Assembly (NCBI RefSeq): GCF_013911085.1
Contig: NZ_JACERN010000017.1
Location: 124,001 to 188,000 of the forward strand
Reading direction: 5' to 3'
Origin: Aquitalea aquatica
Lineage (GTDB): Bacteria > Pseudomonadota > Gammaproteobacteria > Burkholderiales > Chromobacteriaceae
DNA length: 64,000 nucleotides
Part shown: one piece after another, positions 41,032 to 50,336 of the stretch
Layout: the number at the start of each line of letters is the position of its first letter
How positions within the stretch are numbered: the first letter of the stretch is position 1
Translations under genes and position numbers: made by a program
Notes under the pieces: generated by a model
The model's database searches: none
Told to the model about the DNA's origin: nothing
What the model saw: only the letters and a program-made list of their open reading frames with translations

Positions 41032-42168
41032 TCAAGAACGAGGACTACCCCGGGCAGCCAGAATGGTGCGCGCGACTTGTTCAGCCAGCTGGGCAAGACG
41101 TTGCGGAGCTTCCTGCATCGCACTATCCAACGACATCGGCCGGTTACACAGGGAGTAACAACCATCAAAACTGGTGACCAATACGCCTTCCTCATCTGCG
41201 ATCACCGCGCCGGATAACAGGCTGACGGGAACACCAGCCGCACGTGCCAAAGTAGCCACGCAGGCCGGGGCCTTGCCGGCCAGCGTCTGACTGTCGCTGC
41301 GCCCTTCTCCGGTGAACACCCAGTCAATCATTTGCAGTGCTGGTTCGAGGCCCAGGTGACGTGCTACCGCCTGGGCTCCCGACTGCATGCGCCCGCCCAG
41401 CAAGAGCATGGCATAGCCCAAGCCACCGGCAGCACCACTCCCCGGCAGGTGCCGAGTGTCTTGCTGCAATCTTGCATCCAATAGCTGTGCAAAATGCGTA
41501 ATCTCGCCATCAATGCGGGCGATATCCGCCGCGGCCACGCCCTTTTGCGGGCCAAATACCGCTGTTGCACCGCGCGAGCCGCTTAAGGGATTATCCACAT
41601 CCGACCAGATTTCCAGCTCAACACCGGCAAACGCATCCAGCACGCCATCGGCATCAAGCGTAAACAGCTGCGGCAAATCCTGCAGCGCGCCGACCAATCG
41701 CTGCCCTTGAGCATTCAGCAACTGCAGACCGAGAGCGGCCAGACAGCCAGCCCCACCGTCATTGGTACTGGAACCACCCAACGCGACGGCGATACGCCGC
41801 TGCCCCGACTGCAGCAAAGCAGCCAGCATCTGACCCACACCACGGCTGCTACGCTGCGCCACCAGACTATCCCCCGCTTCGGGCAAACCGATAATGCGCG
41901 CCACCTCCACTACGGCGGTCCCATCCGGTAGCAGCAGACAAGGTGCAATGATGGTTTCACCCGTGGCATTGCACACAGGAAACTGCAGCCACTCACCACC
42001 TACCGCGGCATACAAGGTATCCAGCGTACCCTCGCCGCCATCTGCCATTGGCCGCAGCATACATTCTGCTTGCGAGTCGGCTTGTTCAATACCACGCTGC
42101 ATCGCCTTTGCCACCTCAGCAGCATCAAGCGAGCCTTTATAGGAATCCGGTGCAAGTAGCCAACGCAT
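41032..42168 (-). CDS. glxK: Glycerate kinase (GarK/GlxK family)
   Basis: The 378-residue kinase phosphorylates D-glycerate (2-phosphoglycerate-forming family). Blocks: LLAPDSYKGSLDAAEVAKAM, MADGGEGTLDTLYAAVGGEW, ARIIGLPEAG, IAVALGGSSTNDGGAGCLAA, WSDVDNPLSGSRGATAVFGP-type QKGVAAAD, GSGAAGGLGYAMLLLGGRM and VFTGEGRSDSQTLAGKAP. It belongs to glyoxylate or glucarate catabolism. No partner reductase is adjacent; the gene stands alone. The start ATG gives the canonical MRWLLAPDSYKGSL N-terminus. Confidence 0.94.
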   Translation of the reverse strand: MRWLLAPDSYKGSLDAAEVAKAMQRGIEQADSQAECMLRPMADGGEGTLDTLYAAVGGEWLQFPVCNATGETIIAPCLLLPDGTAVVEVARIIGLPEAGDSLVAQRSSRGVGQMLAALLQSGQRRIAVALGGSSTNDGGAGCLAALGLQLLNAQGQRLVGALQDLPQLFTLDADGVLDAFAGVELEIWSDVDNPLSGSRGATAVFGPQKGVAAADIARIDGEITHFAQLLDARLQQDTRHLPGSGAAGGLGYAMLLLGGRMQSGAQAVARHLGLEPALQMIDWVFTGEGRSDSQTLAGKAPACVATLARAAGVPVSLLSGAVIADEEGVLVTSFDGCYSLCNRPMSLDSAMQEAPQRLAQLAEQVARTILAARGSPRS

Positions 42169-42207
42169 AGGTCATCCTCCAGCCGAAAACGGTCAACATA
42201 AATGCAA

Positions 42208-42237
42208 AACCCCTTCTTGCCAAGGCAAGAAGGGGTT
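42208..42237 (-). terminator. Terminator of the proQ-like gene
   Basis: AACCCCTTCTTGCC pairs with GGCAAGAAGGGGTT; on the minus strand it continues TTTTGCATTT. Confidence 0.85.
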
Positions 42238-42259
42238 GGTAACGGGAGCGAATTAACGC

Positions 42260-42679
42260 TTATTCAGCAGACTGGCCTTCCGGCGTAACCGGGGCAGTAC
42301 TGGCTTCGGGCACAGCAGTAGTTTCAACTGCGGCCTTGGGTGCCGACATCAGCTGGGCCGCTTTTTTCTCTTCAGCGGTCACTTCACCAGTCGGCTTGCC
42401 GGCCAAATCGAAACGCTTGCCGCCACGCGCCAGGGATTTGACATAGCGAGGCTTGCGGCAATGATTGGCGACCACACGGGAAATCAGTGTGGGATCAAAT
42501 TGCGTCAAGGCTGCAATCAGGCTCTCATGGATGCCCAGAGCCAGCGGACGGAACTGACGAAACACTTCGAACTTGCTGTAAACATGTTCCGCAATCATTT
42601 CAGTCTGCTTTTTCTTCGACAGACTCTGCACTGCGGACTTGAGAGCAGCACCCAGTGCCGTTTCGGTATTTGGCTTCAT
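42260..42679 (-). CDS. Minimal ProQ/FinO-domain RNA chaperone
   Basis: The 139-residue protein has the FinO/ProQ core at about residues 8-105: ALGAALKSAVQSLSKKKQ, HVYSKFEVFRQFRPLALGIH, ALTQFDPTLISRVVANHCRK, then PRYVKSLARGGKRFDLAGKP. A disordered acidic Ala/Thr/Pro tail follows. Its size and lack of the C-terminal Tudor-like domain of E. coli ProQ match the Neisseria minimal ProQ (NMB1681 type), which binds structured sRNAs and mRNA 3' ends. It is a single gene with its own terminator. Gap 42680-42890 shows nothing beyond its probable promoter. Confidence 0.9.
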   Translation of the reverse strand: MKPNTETALGAALKSAVQSLSKKKQTEMIAEHVYSKFEVFRQFRPLALGIHESLIAALTQFDPTLISRVVANHCRKPRYVKSLARGGKRFDLAGKPTGEVTAEEKKAAQLMSAPKAAVETTAVPEASTAPVTPEGQSAE

Positions 42680-42890
42680 GAACTTCTATCTAGATCCAGT
42701 GATGCTTTTCAATGACAGGCAAGCCTGCCAGACGGGGTGACGGTGTACAACCCGTCGCTAGCTCAGCATGTCGCTCTCTTCACGACGCTGCTGCGCCCTG
42801 TATGGTAATGCAGCTTGCAAGCGCATGCCAGCAAAAGCCGGCATCGACCAATGGTCTGCCAGCCAGGCGGCTTGAACCGGGCAATGGTAT

Positions 42891-42975
42891 TGGTGCGCCC
42901 AGCCGGGGTCGAACCGGCACAACCGAAGTCGAGGGATTTTAAGTCCCTTGCGTCTACCAATTTCGCCATGGGCGC
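42891..42975 (-). tRNA. tRNA-Leu (anticodon TAA)
   Basis: An 85-base class II tRNA on the minus strand: acceptor GCGCCCA/TGGGCGC, D-arm GGCGAAATTGGTAGACGC, anticodon loop CTTAAAA (TAA), long variable arm, T-loop GGTTCGACC and encoded CCA. Confidence 0.95.
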
Positions 42976-43183
42976 ACCGAGTGGCGGATTATGCCAGCAC
43001 TCGGCCGCAGAGTCACCCTTTGCACACGCAATTTCCCTTATCCTGCGGCACAAGCCGTGCATGACTTGCTGCTATTGGCCGCTTTGCGCGAAGATGCATG
43101 ACTTATGCATCACTGCCGCCCTGTCTTGCCGACGAGCTGCTACCCACTACTTATCACGATCGCTACCAAGGAATTGCCATCTC

Positions 43184-44380
43184 ATGTTCGAACATGTCGA
43201 AGCCTATCCCGGCGACCCCATCCTGACCCTGGTGGAAACCTTCCATGCCGACACTCGCAGCCAGAAAGTAAACCTGGGCATCGGCCTGTACTATGACGAA
43301 GAGGGGCGCATCCCACTGCTAGATTCGGTCCAGCAGGCTGAAGCAGCCCGTGCAGCATCTCCCGCACCGCGCCCTTACCTGCCGATGGAAGGCGCCGCCA
43401 ACTACCGCACTGCAGTACAAAAACTGTTATTTGGCGCAGAGCACCCGGCAGTGCAGCAACAACGCATCGCCACCATCCAGACTATCGGCGGCTCTGGTGC
43501 GCTGAAAGTGGGGGCGGACTTCATCAAGCGCTACTTCCCGCAGAGCGAAGCCTGGATCAGCAATCCCAGCTGGGACAACCATCGCGCCATCTTTGAAGGT
43601 GCTGGTATCCAGGTACATGACTACCCTTATTATGATGCCCACAGCGGCGGCCTCTTGTTTGATGACATGCTGGCCACAATCAAGCAGTTGCCCGCGCAAA
43701 GTGTGGTTCTGCTGCACCCCTGCTGTCACAACCCGACCGGTGTTGACCTGAGCACTGCACAGTGGGATGCGCTGATTCCAGTGCTGAAGGAGGGCAAGCT
43801 GCTGCCTTTCCTCGACATTGCCTATCAAGGCTTTGGCCAAGGGCTAGATGAAGATGCCTACGCCATCCGCGCACTGGCCAACGCAGAAGTCAGCTTCTTT
43901 GTCAGCAACTCCTTTTCCAAGAATCTTTCCTTCTACGGCGAACGCTGTGGCGGCCTGTCCATCCTCTGCCAAAGCAAGGAAGAAGCAGAGCGCGTACTGG
44001 GCCAGATGAAAGCCACCGTACGCCGCAACTACTCCAGCCCACCCACCCACGGTGGCCAGATTACCGCCGCCGTCATGAACGATCCTGCACTGTTTGCCCA
44101 ATGGGAAAGCGAAGTGGCTCAGATGCGGGTCCGTATCAAGGCCATGCGTCAGCAATTGTTTGCCGTACTCAGCGCCCGCTTGCCTGGGCGTGACTTCAGC
44201 TACTTCACGACCCAGCAAGGTATGTTCAGCTATACCGGTCTCACCCCGGAACAGGTAGACCGCCTGCGTGAAGAGTTTGCTGTCTATCTGGTGCGCTCCG
44301 GCCGCATGTGCGTAGCCGGCTTGAACAGCCGCAACGTGGACTATGTCGCCCAAGCCATGGCCAGCGTGCTGGAAGACTAA
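43184..44380 (+). CDS. tyrB: Aromatic amino acid aminotransferase (class I)
   Basis: The 398-residue PLP enzyme carries the family N-terminus [40 protein letters not shown] and [20 protein letters not shown]. It also shows [43 protein letters not shown] and the PLP lysine K246 in [16 protein letters not shown]. The terminal arginine region [13 protein letters not shown] binds the carboxylate. It transfers amino groups between aromatic or dicarboxylic amino acids and 2-oxoglutarate. A longer frame upstream crosses the tRNA-Leu and is rejected. A terminator follows. Confidence 0.94.
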   Translation: MFEHVEAYPGDPILTLVETFHADTRSQKVNLGIGLYYDEEGRIPLLDSVQQAEAARAASPAPRPYLPMEGAANYRTAVQKLLFGAEHPAVQQQRIATIQTIGGSGALKVGADFIKRYFPQSEAWISNPSWDNHRAIFEGAGIQVHDYPYYDAHSGGLLFDDMLATIKQLPAQSVVLLHPCCHNPTGVDLSTAQWDALIPVLKEGKLLPFLDIAYQGFGQGLDEDAYAIRALANAEVSFFVSNSFSKNLSFYGERCGGLSILCQSKEEAERVLGQMKATVRRNYSSPPTHGGQITAAVMNDPALFAQWESEVAQMRVRIKAMRQQLFAVLSARLPGRDFSYFTTQQGMFSYTGLTPEQVDRLREEFAVYLVRSGRMCVAGLNSRNVDYVAQAMASVLED

Positions 44381-44402
44381 AATCGTCCTCACCTCTCCAA
44401 GT

Positions 44403-44433
44403 AAAAAGCCCGTCATCTCTGACGGGCTTTTTT
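44403..44433. terminator. Bidirectional terminator between tyrB and ndpA
   Basis: AAAAAGCCCGTCA/TGACGGGCTTTTTT with a TCTC loop lies between convergent genes and has A and T tracts for both directions. Confidence 0.85.
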
Positions 44434-44449
44434 ATCATGGCAACAACAC

Positions 44450-45457
44450 TCATTCGCGCTTGTGCAGTTTCAAGGTCAGGCTTAACTCACCCTCGCCATC
44501 ATTAACTGACTGGATATTTTTCAGGGTAATGCCTGTAGGCAACAGTACGCTGATGCCATGACCAATACCATATTTGGATAGCGACTTTTCCAGTCGCTTG
44601 GCCATATTCTGCGCAGGCAGTCGCGCCTCCTCATCCAAGGCAAAGCCATACGTCTCCGCAGCGCTGTCAAATGCCTGGCTCACCTGCTCCTTGCCAACAA
44701 ACTTTTCGGCGATAGAACTGACCTGACCAGTAGACATTTCCTCTTCAGCACCACATACCGCCAGAAACTCATCCTTGAAGCGAGCCTGCTCGAGCGGGTC
44801 CGCAATCTCCTCGGATAGCTGTTCGACTACACTGGCCACCATGCGGCTACTGCTATTGGCATCCGGCACCCGCATGGCCTTGAGAAAATCATCCAGCCAG
44901 AACTTGGCTTGCTGTCCACCACGGTCTACGGCATACACCAGCGGGCTATTCTCAAGAATCAATGCCCCCTTGTCGATCAAGCGCGGATTGATCCCTGAAG
45001 CATGGCGAATATCAAACACTTCGCCAGCCTCGATCACCGACAGAAAATCATCACGCACTTCCGACTTGAACACCCCCAAAGCACGCAGCTCACGTTCGCC
45101 ATCAGACAAACCGGTAAACAAAATGACAAACAAATCGCCGGCACTGATATTCGGATGCTGTGAGCGGGCATACAGATGCTTGGCAATACGCTGTGACACC
45201 GTGAGGAAGTCCAGCTCATCACGGAAAAATTGCCGTGTGTAGTGATAGATCTCATTCAGATTGAGATCAGACTCATGAAAAAACTGGTGCTTCTTCTTGT
45301 CAGAAACCACACCCCTTAAGTAGCCACTCAAAATGAGCGAGGAAACGCCGTCATCGACGTCACAGGCCCGCTCAGACAGTTGCAAGCCCTCACCCCTCAC
45401 CTGATTGCCTACCCGATGCACCACCAAGCGTTCTACACGCGACTCACCAATCAACAT
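44450..45457 (-). CDS. ndpA: Nucleoid-associated protein NdpA (YejK family)
   Basis: The 335-residue protein follows the NA37/YejK family: VERLVVHRVGNQVRGEGLQL, SLILSGYLRGVVSDKKKHQF, NEIYHYTRQFFRDELDFLTV, QRIAKHLYARSQHPNISAGD and HASGINPRLIDKGALIL-like blocks. The C-terminal domain has ISVLLPTGITLKNIQSVNDG. Family members bind the nucleoid, mostly as double-strand DNA-binding proteins; detailed function is unclear. Related proteins also occur in phage-defence neighbourhoods but no such partner exists here. It is a monocistronic unit facing away from the fimbrial operon. Confidence 0.88.
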   Translation of the reverse strand: MLIGESRVERLVVHRVGNQVRGEGLQLSERACDVDDGVSSLILSGYLRGVVSDKKKHQFFHESDLNLNEIYHYTRQFFRDELDFLTVSQRIAKHLYARSQHPNISAGDLFVILFTGLSDGERELRALGVFKSEVRDDFLSVIEAGEVFDIRHASGINPRLIDKGALILENSPLVYAVDRGGQQAKFWLDDFLKAMRVPDANSSSRMVASVVEQLSEEIADPLEQARFKDEFLAVCGAEEEMSTGQVSSIAEKFVGKEQVSQAFDSAAETYGFALDEEARLPAQNMAKRLEKSLSKYGIGHGISVLLPTGITLKNIQSVNDGEGELSLTLKLHKRE

Positions 45458-45839
45458 AAGCAGCCTTTGACATCTAAACCCAGATTATTGCCGTACAGCC
45501 AAGCGCTGACAATCGCAATGCACTCTCACAAAACCCAAATAGCATAAATAGCGATCTACAACCGCGGTGACGACACTTGATCAGATCCGCCGCTTAGCGA
45601 CAAAACAGTAGCTGCCAAGCCAAATCTGGCTTCACACACTCCGTATTAATAAATATAGCGCGATCCAACCCGTTTCATTAATTAGAAATTGCATCAAGTG
45701 GATTGCCGCACCTAATCCTTGGGAATTTTCCTAGCTTTAAAAAAGATTGCTCTCAATTACTAAGCGTCCGTGATGGTTGATAGTGGCATCTAAGCAATCA
45801 CTGCTTGTTGTTAATACACTTTCATCAAGGAATTAAGCT
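45458..45839. other. Promoter region between ndpA and fimbrial operon
   Basis: A 382-base AT-rich gap with no gene. It must carry the ndpA promoter and the fimbrial promoter. GATTGCT (about 45744) and AGCAATC (about 45795) form a wide inverted repeat upstream of the pilin gene. A ribosome site AAGGAA lies before the pilin ATG. I see no site-specific recombinase gene that would make this an invertible switch. Confidence 0.4.
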
Positions 45840-46394
45840 ATGAAAAAACTGCTCACTACTGCATCCGCCGCCCTGCTGCTGGCAGGTATCGCCACCCAGG
45901 CACAAGCCTACGATGGCTCCATCACCTTCACTGGCAATATATCCGCCGTTACTTGCACCATCACTGCTGCTGGCGGCACAACTACTGGCAGCGTCACACT
46001 GCCAACTGTTGCAGCCAGCAGCTTGCCAGCTGCAGATAAAACTGCTGGTTCCACGCAATTTAGCATTGCATTGACAAATTGCACTGGTGGAGCACCAGCA
46101 CCAACTCAAGCCGCGACCTGGTTTGAAGCTAGTAGTGATGTCACTGCTGCTGGTCGCCTGAAAAATACAGGCGGTGCCACTGGTGTAGATGTCGCTATCT
46201 ATAATCCGAATAATACTGATACCAATTTTATCAAAATTGGCCAAGGTAATGGTTCACTGGGTAGTAGCGGCATAGCAGTCCCCATTTCTGGTGGCAACGC
46301 TACGATGACTTATACAGCTAGGTACTACTCTACTGCCGCAGTCGTTCCTGGTACTGTAGTTGCAAAAGTAAACTACACCATTCAATATCAATAA
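45840..46394 (+). CDS. Major fimbrial subunit (chaperone-usher pilin)
   Basis: The 184-residue secreted protein has a signal peptide KKLLTTASAALLLAGIATQA with cleavage near QAQA/YDG. The mature part shows a pilin disulfide (Cys in AVTCTITAAGG and in IALTNCTGG), the SGGNATMTYTARYYS strand and the terminal beta-zipper motif with penultimate Tyr (VNYTIQYQ). Such subunits polymerise by donor-strand exchange after transport by the chaperone and usher encoded downstream. Base composition is clearly lower in G+C than the flanking backbone, suggesting transfer. It is the first gene of a three-gene operon. Confidence 0.92.
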   Translation: MKKLLTTASAALLLAGIATQAQAYDGSITFTGNISAVTCTITAAGGTTTGSVTLPTVAASSLPAADKTAGSTQFSIALTNCTGGAPAPTQAATWFEASSDVTAAGRLKNTGGATGVDVAIYNPNNTDTNFIKIGQGNGSLGSSGIAVPISGGNATMTYTARYYSTAAVVPGTVVAKVNYTIQYQ

Positions 46395-46487
46395 TAACAT
46401 CAGCAGTAGCTGACTATACTAGTAGCGCAGACAAGGAGGCAAATAATGCCTCCTTGTTTAAATTAAAACAAGCTCGGGGAGAGTTCT

Positions 46488-47219
46488 ATGAAAAAATTCA
46501 CTACATATTTCACGTTTATTGCCATCGCTGGCTGGCTACCACAAGCCAGCGCAGATACGTCGATCAATGGCACCCGCATCATTTATCCTGCAGACAAACG
46601 AGAAATTACCTTTACTGTAAATAATAATGGTAAAAAAGCATCGCTTGTACAAAGCTGGATCGATGAAGGAAATCCAAAAGACACGCCAGACAACACTACT
46701 GCCCCCTTCATCCTCACACCCCCTATTTCAGTAATCTCACCGGAAAAAAGTCAAAATATTCGTGTACGTTATACTGGAGAGAAAAAATTACCCACAGAGA
46801 AGGAGTCACTCTTCTGGGTAAATGTACTGGAAATCCCCCAAAACATCGACGCACCAAATCAGCTGCGTATTGGTTTGCGCACCAGAATAAAATTCTTTTT
46901 CCGCCCTGAAAATCTTCCCATAAAACCAGACAGTGCCACAGAAAAACTCAGCTGGCTCATCGAGAAAAAAAATGGAAAATGGATCACAATCATTCGCAAC
47001 AACAGCCCTTACTACATTACCTTCAGTTCAATTAACATTAAGAATAAAAACACCAGTGGCACAGTAGAACTGGCGCCACAAAACTCTATGATCGCACCTA
47101 ACAGCAATACTGAATACGAGTTAAAACCTTCAAAATCAGAATTAAAACAAGGGGTTAATTTCAGCATCATCAATGACTACGGTGGCCAAAGCAGCTTCAC
47201 TGCAAACACTGAGGAATAA
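46488..47219 (+). CDS. Periplasmic fimbrial chaperone (PapD-like)
   Basis: The 243-residue protein has a signal peptide (KKFTTYFTFIAIAGWLPQAS, cleaved before DTSINGT). The two Ig-like domains carry family features: the substrate-anchoring Arg in NGTRIIYPADKREITFTV, the VQSWID motif, the Lys in SPEKSQNIRVRYTGE, and SLFWVNVLEIPQN at the interactive edge strand. It caps pilin subunits by donor-strand complementation and delivers them to the usher. AT-rich, like the whole operon. The spacer from the pilin gene has an inverted repeat that may reduce readthrough. Confidence 0.93.
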   Translation: MKKFTTYFTFIAIAGWLPQASADTSINGTRIIYPADKREITFTVNNNGKKASLVQSWIDEGNPKDTPDNTTAPFILTPPISVISPEKSQNIRVRYTGEKKLPTEKESLFWVNVLEIPQNIDAPNQLRIGLRTRIKFFFRPENLPIKPDSATEKLSWLIEKKNGKWITIIRNNSPYYITFSSINIKNKNTSGTVELAPQNSMIAPNSNTEYELKPSKSELKQGVNFSIINDYGGQSSFTANTEE

Positions 47220-47263
47220 ACAATATGCATTAAATAATAAATGCATACAACAGAGCAAATAAT

Positions 47264-49774
47264 GTGAAATCGACTACTCCATTCAATAGAAACCCGACCT
47301 ATCTTATTATTGTTGCCATATTGGCAAGCATGAGTCGCTCGGTACAGGCCGAAGATAACACTGCAGCGCCGGCTTTTGATAAAAGTATGCTATGGGGCCA
47401 GTCGTTAAAAAATCTTGATTTTAGCAAATACAACACAACCAATACGTTGCCAGATGGCACATACAGCATTGACTTGAGTATCAATGGTATTGTAAAAGGC
47501 CGGCGTGACTTAACAGTTATCAAAAAACCTAATACAAACAAGGCAATACCTTGTCTATCCCGCAAGCTTCTTTTAGAGTTTGGAGTCAAACCAGAAAGCC
47601 TAGCTGCCGCAACAGAAAACAGTGAAGATGAATGCGTAGATCTTGCCAACAGAATAAAAGATGCATTCTATGAATTCAATAGCAATGATCTGCAATTAAA
47701 CATCAGTGTTCCACAAATAGATATGTCACAGCAGTTGCAAGGCTATGTACCACCTGAAAGATGGGAAAGTGGCCTACCGGCATTTCTGCTGGACTACAAC
47801 AGCAATTTCTACTATGCAAAAAATAGTGGAGATACTGCACAAAATGCCTATTTCCTAGCAAAGACCGGAGTAAATATTGGCAATTGGCAGTTTCGTAATA
47901 CAACGACAGCAAGTTGGAATAACACATCAGGAAGATCGATCACTCCCATTGAAAGCTATCTAAAACGTGATATTGATTCAATAAAATCACAGCTTATCAT
48001 TGGTGATAATTTCACGGATGGCGATCTATTTGATTCTGTTTCATTACGCGGGATTCGCTTGGTTAGTGATGAGCGGATGAAACCAATCAATGATACAGGC
48101 TACGCTCCAATTGTACGTGGCATTGCCAATAGCAATGCCAAAGTAACTATAAAACAAAATGGCTATATTATTGCCGAAACAACTGTTGCACCAGGTGCAT
48201 TTGAGATAAAAGATATTGCTCCTTCTAGCTACAATGGCGACTTACAGGTAACTGTTACCGAAGCTGATGGTCGTAGCTCAACCTTCGCTGTTCCATTTTC
48301 GGCGGTACCACGCTCTCTGCGGCAGGGATCAGATCGGTATAGCTTTAGCTTCGGAAAAGTGCGGCAATTGGCCAATAGCCAGCCATGGCTCGGACAGTTG
48401 ACCTACCAACGTGGCCTATCCAATCTGCTCACCATGAATAGTGGACTTACTGCTAGCGATGGTTATACAGCATTGCAATTAGGTACTGTATTCAACACAG
48501 GTGCCGGTGCAGTCGGCCTTGACATGACTACATCAAATACAAACTTAGGCAGCCAATCACTGACTGGCCAATCGTATCGAATCAGCTTCAATAAATTATT
48601 CTACAATACAGGAACAAATGTAACATTAGCAGCTTACCGCTACTCGACTTCTGGATATCTGAGCATTCAGGATGCACTAAATGCACGCGACAAAATTGCG
48701 AGTTATAGTAATTCACAAGGCTTTATTGATGGCTACGCACGCGTACGCAGCCGTGCAGAAATAAACATCAATCAAACATTTGGCACTAGTAGTTCGGCCT
48801 ACATTAGTGGCTCGACACAAACCTACTGGGCAGGGCAAGGTAGCAATAGTCAATTCCAGGCAGGGGTAAGGCAGGGATATCGCTGGGGGAACATAGGTGT
48901 AAATACCGGAAGGCAGACTGATTTCAGCGGAAGAAGTATTAACACCGTTATGTTTACTGTTAATTTCAACCTAGATAAGGGAAAGACTTTCAGCACATCA
49001 TTCCAGCATGATTCTAGCGGCAATAATAGTAACCAGATGAATGTTAATGGCACACTTGGTGAAGAAAGAAAGCTTAGCTATGGCATCAATGTCATTAATA
49101 ATAAAAATCAGCAAAGTGAAAGCAATAATATTTCGGGAAACTTAAGCTATCAGGGTAGCAATGGAATTATCAGTACCAGCGCCAGCACTGGTAACCACTC
49201 TAGCCAAATGTCACTGGGACTGTCCGGCTCAGTGGTGGGTGCTGCAGGAACAATTCTATTTGGTCAGCCACTGGGAGACAGCACTGCAATCATACAGGCT
49301 GCAGATGCTGAGGGTGCACAAGTGACTCCCAGCATTGGAGTTAAAATAAACGCTGATGGATATGCACTATTACCATCGCTATCGTCATATCGACTCAATA
49401 GCGTGTTACTTGAAACCGGCAGCATGAGCGATGGGGTCGAGCTTGACTACACCAGTACCGAAGTCGTTCCACGTAGCGGTTCTGTGGTGTTGGCAAAATT
49501 CAAAACAAAAAAGGGCATACCATTATTGTTCAAAACCAGTTTTCCCAATGGACAGCCACTACCATTCGGTGCCAGTGTATATGATAAGGATGAAAATATT
49601 GTTGGTGAAATTGGTCAATCTGGAAAATTATTCGCCCGCGTAAAATATGAATCTGGCCAACTAGTGGTTAAATACACCGATAACAGAACATGCGACCTTA
49701 TTTATGATATGAAAAAACAAAAGAAAGATGAGATAACAGCAATCGAATGTACTGTAGCGAATGCAGGGAAATAA
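47264..49774 (+). CDS. Outer-membrane fimbrial usher
   Basis: The 836-residue usher starts at GTG (47264). It has a signal sequence (PTYLIIVAILASMSRSVQA), the N-terminal chaperone-binding domain (DFSKYNTTNTLPDGTYSIDL, VIKKPNTNKAIPCLSRKLLL), and a 24-strand pore with plug (VRGIANSNAKVTIKQNGYII, AETTVAPGAFEIKDIAPSSY, NGDLQVTVTEADGRSS). Family blocks such as YQRGLSNLLTMNSGLTAS and two C-terminal domains (FPNGQPLPFGASVYD, then CDLIYDM) complete it. It secretes and assembles the fimbria. No adhesin gene follows; the operon ends at a terminator, then an IS element. Confidence 0.94.
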   Translation: MKSTTPFNRNPTYLIIVAILASMSRSVQAEDNTAAPAFDKSMLWGQSLKNLDFSKYNTTNTLPDGTYSIDLSINGIVKGRRDLTVIKKPNTNKAIPCLSRKLLLEFGVKPESLAAATENSEDECVDLANRIKDAFYEFNSNDLQLNISVPQIDMSQQLQGYVPPERWESGLPAFLLDYNSNFYYAKNSGDTAQNAYFLAKTGVNIGNWQFRNTTTASWNNTSGRSITPIESYLKRDIDSIKSQLIIGDNFTDGDLFDSVSLRGIRLVSDERMKPINDTGYAPIVRGIANSNAKVTIKQNGYIIAETTVAPGAFEIKDIAPSSYNGDLQVTVTEADGRSSTFAVPFSAVPRSLRQGSDRYSFSFGKVRQLANSQPWLGQLTYQRGLSNLLTMNSGLTASDGYTALQLGTVFNTGAGAVGLDMTTSNTNLGSQSLTGQSYRISFNKLFYNTGTNVTLAAYRYSTSGYLSIQDALNARDKIASYSNSQGFIDGYARVRSRAEININQTFGTSSSAYISGSTQTYWAGQGSNSQFQAGVRQGYRWGNIGVNTGRQTDFSGRSINTVMFTVNFNLDKGKTFSTSFQHDSSGNNSNQMNVNGTLGEERKLSYGINVINNKNQQSESNNISGNLSYQGSNGIISTSASTGNHSSQMSLGLSGSVVGAAGTILFGQPLGDSTAIIQAADAEGAQVTPSIGVKINADGYALLPSLSSYRLNSVLLETGSMSDGVELDYTSTEVVPRSGSVVLAKFKTKKGIPLLFKTSFPNGQPLPFGASVYDKDENIVGEIGQSGKLFARVKYESGQLVVKYTDNRTCDLIYDMKKQKKDEITAIECTVANAGK

Positions 49775-49883
49775 AGTTCTATTATGAAATATTCGAAAAC
49801 TCACAGTTAACACCAAGAATCACATTAAAATGTTACGGCTAACTTCGTCAGTGTAGAAGATGAGATTATGTATAAACTCGCCT

Positions 49884-49924
49884 AAACAGCCCAGCAGATT
49901 CGACTTCTGTTGGGCTGTTTTTCT
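49884..49924 (+). terminator. Fimbrial operon terminator
   Basis: AAACAGCCCA pairs with TGGGCTGTTT around a 17-base loop and is followed by TTCTAT. The stretch 49775-50022 otherwise shows no gene. Confidence 0.75.
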
Positions 49925-50072
49925 ATACAGCCTGAACCATGGCCTGTAGCAGGCTCATTGCCATGGCAATCCTTCTAGCAAGCTAGGTATAGCTATCCAC
50001 TTGCGACGCCCCCCACCAGTATTGAGTAGCACGTCACTTTAGAGTCCAATCAACCCCACATGGAGATTGGAC

Positions 50073-50336
50073 GTGAAGAAACGATTCACCGAAGAACAGA
50101 TCATCGGCTTCCTGCGCGAGGCAGAAGCCGGCATGCCCGTTGCACAGTTATGCCGCAAATACGCCTTCTCGGAAGCCCACTATTACCTCTGGCGCAACAA
50201 ATTCGGCGGCATGAATGTCTCTGAGGCCAAGCGTCTCAAGGAGCTGGAAACTGAGGACGCACGGCTGAAGAGGCTCCTGGCCGAGACCATGCTCGAGAAC
50301 GAGATTGCCAAAGAGGCCCTGCGAAAAAAGTGGTAA
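50073..50336 (+). CDS. IS3-family transposase OrfA
   Basis: An 87-residue protein starting at GTG after TGGAGATTGGAC. It has the helix-turn-helix KKRFTEEQIIGFLREAEAGM, PVAQLCRKYAFSEAHYYLWR, and a leucine-zipper helix ARLKRLLAETMLENEIAKEA. OrfA binds the IS ends. Its last codons contain A AAA AAG (50324-50330), the slippery heptamer used in IS3 elements to make the OrfAB transposase by -1 frameshift. Confidence 0.9.
   Translation: MKKRFTEEQIIGFLREAEAGMPVAQLCRKYAFSEAHYYLWRNKFGGMNVSEAKRLKELETEDARLKRLLAETMLENEIAKEALRKKW

Noticed and set aside
42815-43183. N-terminal extension of the aminotransferase frame
   Set aside because: The extension runs through tRNA-Leu and lacks family similarity; the ATG at 43184 gives the canonical start.
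45744-45801. Wide inverted repeat (GATTGCT/AGCAATC) upstream of the pilin gene as a phase-variation switch
   Set aside because: Only seven bases match, and no invertase gene is nearby; chance in AT-rich DNA is enough.
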